Assembly (NCBI GenBank): GCA_003661465.1
Contig: QMWE01000008.1
Span: 1 to 17,043 of the forward strand
Direction: 5' to 3'
Origin: Hadesarchaea archaeon
Lineage (GTDB): Archaea > Hadarchaeota > Hadarchaeia > Hadarchaeales > Hadarchaeaceae
DNA length: 17,043 bases
Positions 14,526 through 17,043 of the stretch are shown piece after piece; the first letter of the stretch is position 1, and each line of letters begins with the position of its first letter. The translations under genes and the position numbers were made by a program. Below the pieces are notes generated by a model that was given only the letters and a program-made list of their open reading frames with translations, made no database searches and had not been told where the DNA came from.

Positions 14526-16121
14526 ATGCGAGAATTGAAAAAGACGCTTTCCGTGTGTCCTGAATGTCTGAAAATCATCCCCGCGATTGTATTCGAGCGT
14601 GATGGAAAAGTATGGATGAGAAAAACCTGTGAGGAACACGGTGAGGTAGAGGATCTCTATTCGGGATCTTATGAGTGGTACAAGCGTGCAGAGCGTTATG
14701 CCCGAGATGGAAAAGGCGTGGAAAATCCACAGGTTACAAAGAGTAATCCAGTTTGTCCGAAAGATTGTGGTCTCTGTAGGTTACATCGCAGTCACACCGC
14801 GCTGGCAAATATAGTGGTGACAAATCGATGCGACCTGACCTGCTGGTATTGCTTCTTCTATGCGGGTAGGGTTGGTTACGTCTATGAGCCAACATTGAAA
14901 GAAATCGAGGACATGGTCAAAGTCCTCCGTAGCGAGAGACCCATTCCATGTAATGCGGTTCAGCTTACCGGAGGAGAACCATGTCTGCGAGATGACTTGC
15001 TGGAGATAATCAGAATAGTAAAATCGCACGGCATAGATCACGTACAGCTTAACACCAACGGGATTAAGTTGGCCTACAACCCTGATCTCGTCGAACAGGT
15101 GAGGAAGGCCGGAGTGAACACGCTGTATCTCAGTTTCGACGGAGTTTCGGAAAAAACCAATCCAAAAAACCACTGGGAGGTGCCCCAACTCATGGAGAAC
15201 TCAAGAAAAGCTGGGCTGGGGATAGTTTTGGTTCCAACCGTTATCAATTCTGTCAACGACCACGAGGTCGGTGATATTTTAAAATTCGGTTTTAAAAATA
15301 TGGATATCGTCAGGGGCGTGAATTTCCAGCCAGTTTCCTTGGTTGGGAGGATGCCCAAAAAAGAACGAGAACGCTATCGAATAACGAACTCCGATGTGAT
15401 AAAGAAGATTGAAGAACAAACTGATGGCGCGATAAGGGAGGAAGATTTTTTCCCCGTGCCCACAGCTATGATTATAAGCGATTTTGTTGCCTCGCTGACT
15501 AATCGCCCTATGTATGACCTAAGCAGCCATTTTGCCTGTGGTGCTGCCACATATGTGTTCAAGAGTAACGGGAACTTGGTGCCTATTACACGTTTTGTCG
15601 ATGTGGAAGGTTTTTTGGAATATCTTGATGAGAAATCTCAAGAGCTCAAAGCCGGTAAAAACAAGATGCTTATTGTGACGAAACTTCTTTACAACATAGG
15701 AAAATTTATCGACAAAAAGAAAAAGCCGAAGGGGATAGATGTGAACAAGATAATTTTCAACGCTTTGGTTAAACATGATTATAATGCCATAGGTCAGTTC
15801 CACATGAAGTCACTTTTTATAGGCATGATGCACTTCATGGATCTTTACAATTATGACATAGAGCGGGTTAAACGCTGCTGTATTCACTATACCATGACCG
15901 ATAATCGAGTTATACCCTTCTGCGCGTTCAACGTCATTCCAGAGTGGTATCGTGACAAAACCCAAGCGGCGCAGGGGGTCTCTTTTGATGAATGGGAGAA
16001 AAAGACGGGTAGGAAGTTGAAGTCCGATCTTTATAGACGCGACGTGGAAAAACTAAAACAGAGTGAAGCATATAGAAAATTTTCCGAACAGATAGAGGAG
16101 ATCAGGAAGGGAGTCCTTTGA
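14526..16121 (+). CDS. tes: Radical-SAM tetraether lipid synthase (Tes/MJ0619 family)
   Basis: The protein has 531 residues from ATG 14526. The radical-SAM cluster motif is CDLTCWYCF (C102, C106, C109), with GGEP at 149-152. Ahead of it are CPEC (C11, C14) with CEEHG (C35, H38), and CPKDCGLC (C77, C81, C84). Near the C-terminus sits CCIHYTMTDNRVIPFCAFNV (C451, C452, C466). This layout of extra cysteine clusters, together with VVTNRCDLTCWYCF and VQLTGGEP, is that of the Tes family (COG1964), which joins two archaeol-type lipids by C-C bonds between chain ends to make tetraethers (GDGT). The frame also opens at GTG 14508 and 14511, and the leader overlaps an inverted repeat. The enzyme is expected to use Fe-S clusters and S-adenosylmethionine and to act at the membrane face. 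Confidence 0.93.
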   Translation: MRELKKTLSVCPECLKIIPAIVFERDGKVWMRKTCEEHGEVEDLYSGSYEWYKRAERYARDGKGVENPQVTKSNPVCPKDCGLCRLHRSHTALANIVVTNRCDLTCWYCFFYAGRVGYVYEPTLKEIEDMVKVLRSERPIPCNAVQLTGGEPCLRDDLLEIIRIVKSHGIDHVQLNTNGIKLAYNPDLVEQVRKAGVNTLYLSFDGVSEKTNPKNHWEVPQLMENSRKAGLGIVLVPTVINSVNDHEVGDILKFGFKNMDIVRGVNFQPVSLVGRMPKKERERYRITNSDVIKKIEEQTDGAIREEDFFPVPTAMIISDFVASLTNRPMYDLSSHFACGAATYVFKSNGNLVPITRFVDVEGFLEYLDEKSQELKAGKNKMLIVTKLLYNIGKFIDKKKKPKGIDVNKIIFNALVKHDYNAIGQFHMKSLFIGMMHFMDLYNYDIERVKRCCIHYTMTDNRVIPFCAFNVIPEWYRDKTQAAQGVSFDEWEKKTGRKLKSDLYRRDVEKLKQSEAYRKFSEQIEEIRKGVL

Positions 16122-16139
16122 TGACCCTCAAGAGTAAGA

Positions 16140-16148
16140 TTTTTATAA
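16140..16148 (+). promoter_or_regulatory. TATA box of thermosome gene
   Basis: TTTTTATAA lies about 75 bases upstream of the ATG. It predicts transcription start near 16172 and a leader of about 46 bases ending in AGGGGG (16206-16211), the ribosome binding site. A second A/T-rich stretch at 16159-16172 is an alternative. No heat-shock box was recognised. Confidence 0.45.
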
Positions 16149-16217
16149 CCCAAAAAGTCGTGATAATTAATAGAACGTCTACTAACAAACTAGGTAGAGG
16201 AATATAGGGGGATCTAT

Positions 16218-17043
16218 ATGGCTAGTCAATTGGGGGGACAACCGATACTCATCCTTCCGGAAAAGGTACAACGGTATTTCGGCCGAGATGCGCAGCGCAT
16301 GAACATCATGGCCGCGCGCACGATAGCTGAGGCGGTTAGAACTACCCTTGGACCTCGTGGCATGGACAAAATGCTGGTTGACAACTTAGGCGATGTCACG
16401 ATAACTAACGATGGTGTCACGATTCTGGATGAGATGGATGTAGAACATCCGGCTGCCAAGATGATGGTCGAAGTTTCCAAGGCTCAAGAGGATGAGGTGG
16501 GAGATGGAACCACCACAGCGGTGATCCTAGCCGGAGAATTTCTCAAAAAAGCGGAAGAGATGCTTGATCAAGATATCCATCCAACCGTCATAGTGTCCGG
16601 TTACAGGCTCGCCGCTGAAAAAGCATATAAGGTTTTGGACAAAATGGCTGTACCTATTTCAAAAGACGACGACAAGATCCTCAAACAGATAGCAAAAACT
16701 TCGATGAGCAGCAAAGGATCTGAAATTCGCGGTGAAAAACTAGCAGAACTTTGTGTTAAAGCCGTCAAACAAATAGTCGAAGAGGTGGATGGCAAACTAG
16801 AGGCCGATATCGATAATATCAAAATAGAGAAAAAAACGGGTGGAAGCTCTGCTGACTCTCAGCTCATCCAAGGCATAGTGCTGGATAAAGAAGTCGTTCA
16901 TCCGGGAATGCCGAAGCGAAAGGAGAATGCCAAGATAGCTCTTCTAAATCTGGCACTTGAGGTGAAAGAGACTGAGACAGATGCTAAGATAAACATAACG
17001 AATCCGGAACAGCTTAAAAACTTTCTCGAAGAAGAGCGACGCA
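16218..17043 (+). CDS. thsA: Thermosome (group II chaperonin) subunit, 5' part
   Basis: From ATG 16218, 275 codons are present and the gene runs off the window. The protein begins [22 protein letters not shown] and carries [29 protein letters not shown] and [15 protein letters not shown], the conserved ATP-binding and hydrolysis motifs of the equatorial domain of archaeal Hsp60/TCP-1. [12 protein letters not shown] is at the start of the apical region. It forms eight- or nine-fold double rings that fold proteins. The AGGGGG ribosome binding site is 6 bases upstream. The letter of the paralogue is uncertain. Confidence 0.96.
   Translation, partial: MASQLGGQPILILPEKVQRYFGRDAQRMNIMAARTIAEAVRTTLGPRGMDKMLVDNLGDVTITNDGVTILDEMDVEHPAAKMMVEVSKAQEDEVGDGTTTAVILAGEFLKKAEEMLDQDIHPTVIVSGYRLAAEKAYKVLDKMAVPISKDDDKILKQIAKTSMSSKGSEIRGEKLAELCVKAVKQIVEEVDGKLEADIDNIKIEKKTGGSSADSQLIQGIVLDKEVVHPGMPKRKENAKIALLNLALEVKETETDAKINITNPEQLKNFLEEERR

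Noticed and set aside
16226..16822. Minus-strand open frames within the thermosome gene
   Set aside because: They are shadows. The plus strand is open through the window edge with thermosome motifs throughout.
1..17043. CRISPR arrays and complete insertion sequences
   Set aside because: No regularly spaced direct repeats and no transposase of full length were seen. The only mobile trace is the tnpB-like remnant.

Overview
The window is archaeal chromosome. Diagnostic archaeal genes are an Orc1/Cdc6 initiator, an archaeal DnaG-type primase, aPelota, a thermosome (group II chaperonin) subunit, CDP-archaeol synthase and a TrmB-family regulator, together with A/T-rich TATA boxes and GGAGG/GAGGTG ribosome binding sites. 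A radical-SAM protein of the tetraether lipid synthase (Tes) family suggests GDGT-type membranes. The gene set looks euryarchaeal in the broad sense and possibly thermophilic, but I cannot name a lineage from the sequence alone.

Layout, left to right. A CBS-domain protein and a cation/proton antiporter (cut by the window edge) form a leftward pair. Orc1/Cdc6 reads right, followed by tRNA-Pro(CGG). A leftward pair follows: a COG2509-type FAD protein and a membrane-anchored PQQ-type beta-propeller, whose last codons run antisense through the tRNA 3' end. Next come a COG1407-type metallophosphoesterase and a 64-residue membrane protein. About 300 bp without a gene (6281-6585) then hold what looks like an undescribed structured RNA. 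Pelota and a small packaging-type P-loop ATPase read left, a RimI-like acetyltransferase reads right, and dnaG reads left behind a long hairpin-containing leader. A small-multidrug-export (COG2426) gene and a phosphoribosyltransferase are divergent. Between them lies what looks like an internally deleted IS200/IS605 tnpB remnant, in frame with the phosphoribosyltransferase.

The right third is a leftward run: TrmB-like regulator, carS, PfkB kinase, an 8-cysteine mini-protein and a TOPRIM protein. Divergent from it are the tes gene and then the thermosome.

Functionally, the clearest story is lipid synthesis. CarS makes CDP-archaeol, the activated archaeol that receives polar headgroups. Tes joins archaeol-type lipids into tetraethers. 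A TrmB-type regulator sits between them, and a perfect inverted repeat overlaps the predicted start site of tes. Replication (orc1/cdc6, dnaG), ribosome rescue (pelota) and protein folding (thermosome) make up most of the housekeeping content. The three best leads are the structured RNA at 6281-6585, the regulator/operator arrangement at the tes-carS junction, and the tnpB remnant upstream of the phosphoribosyltransferase.
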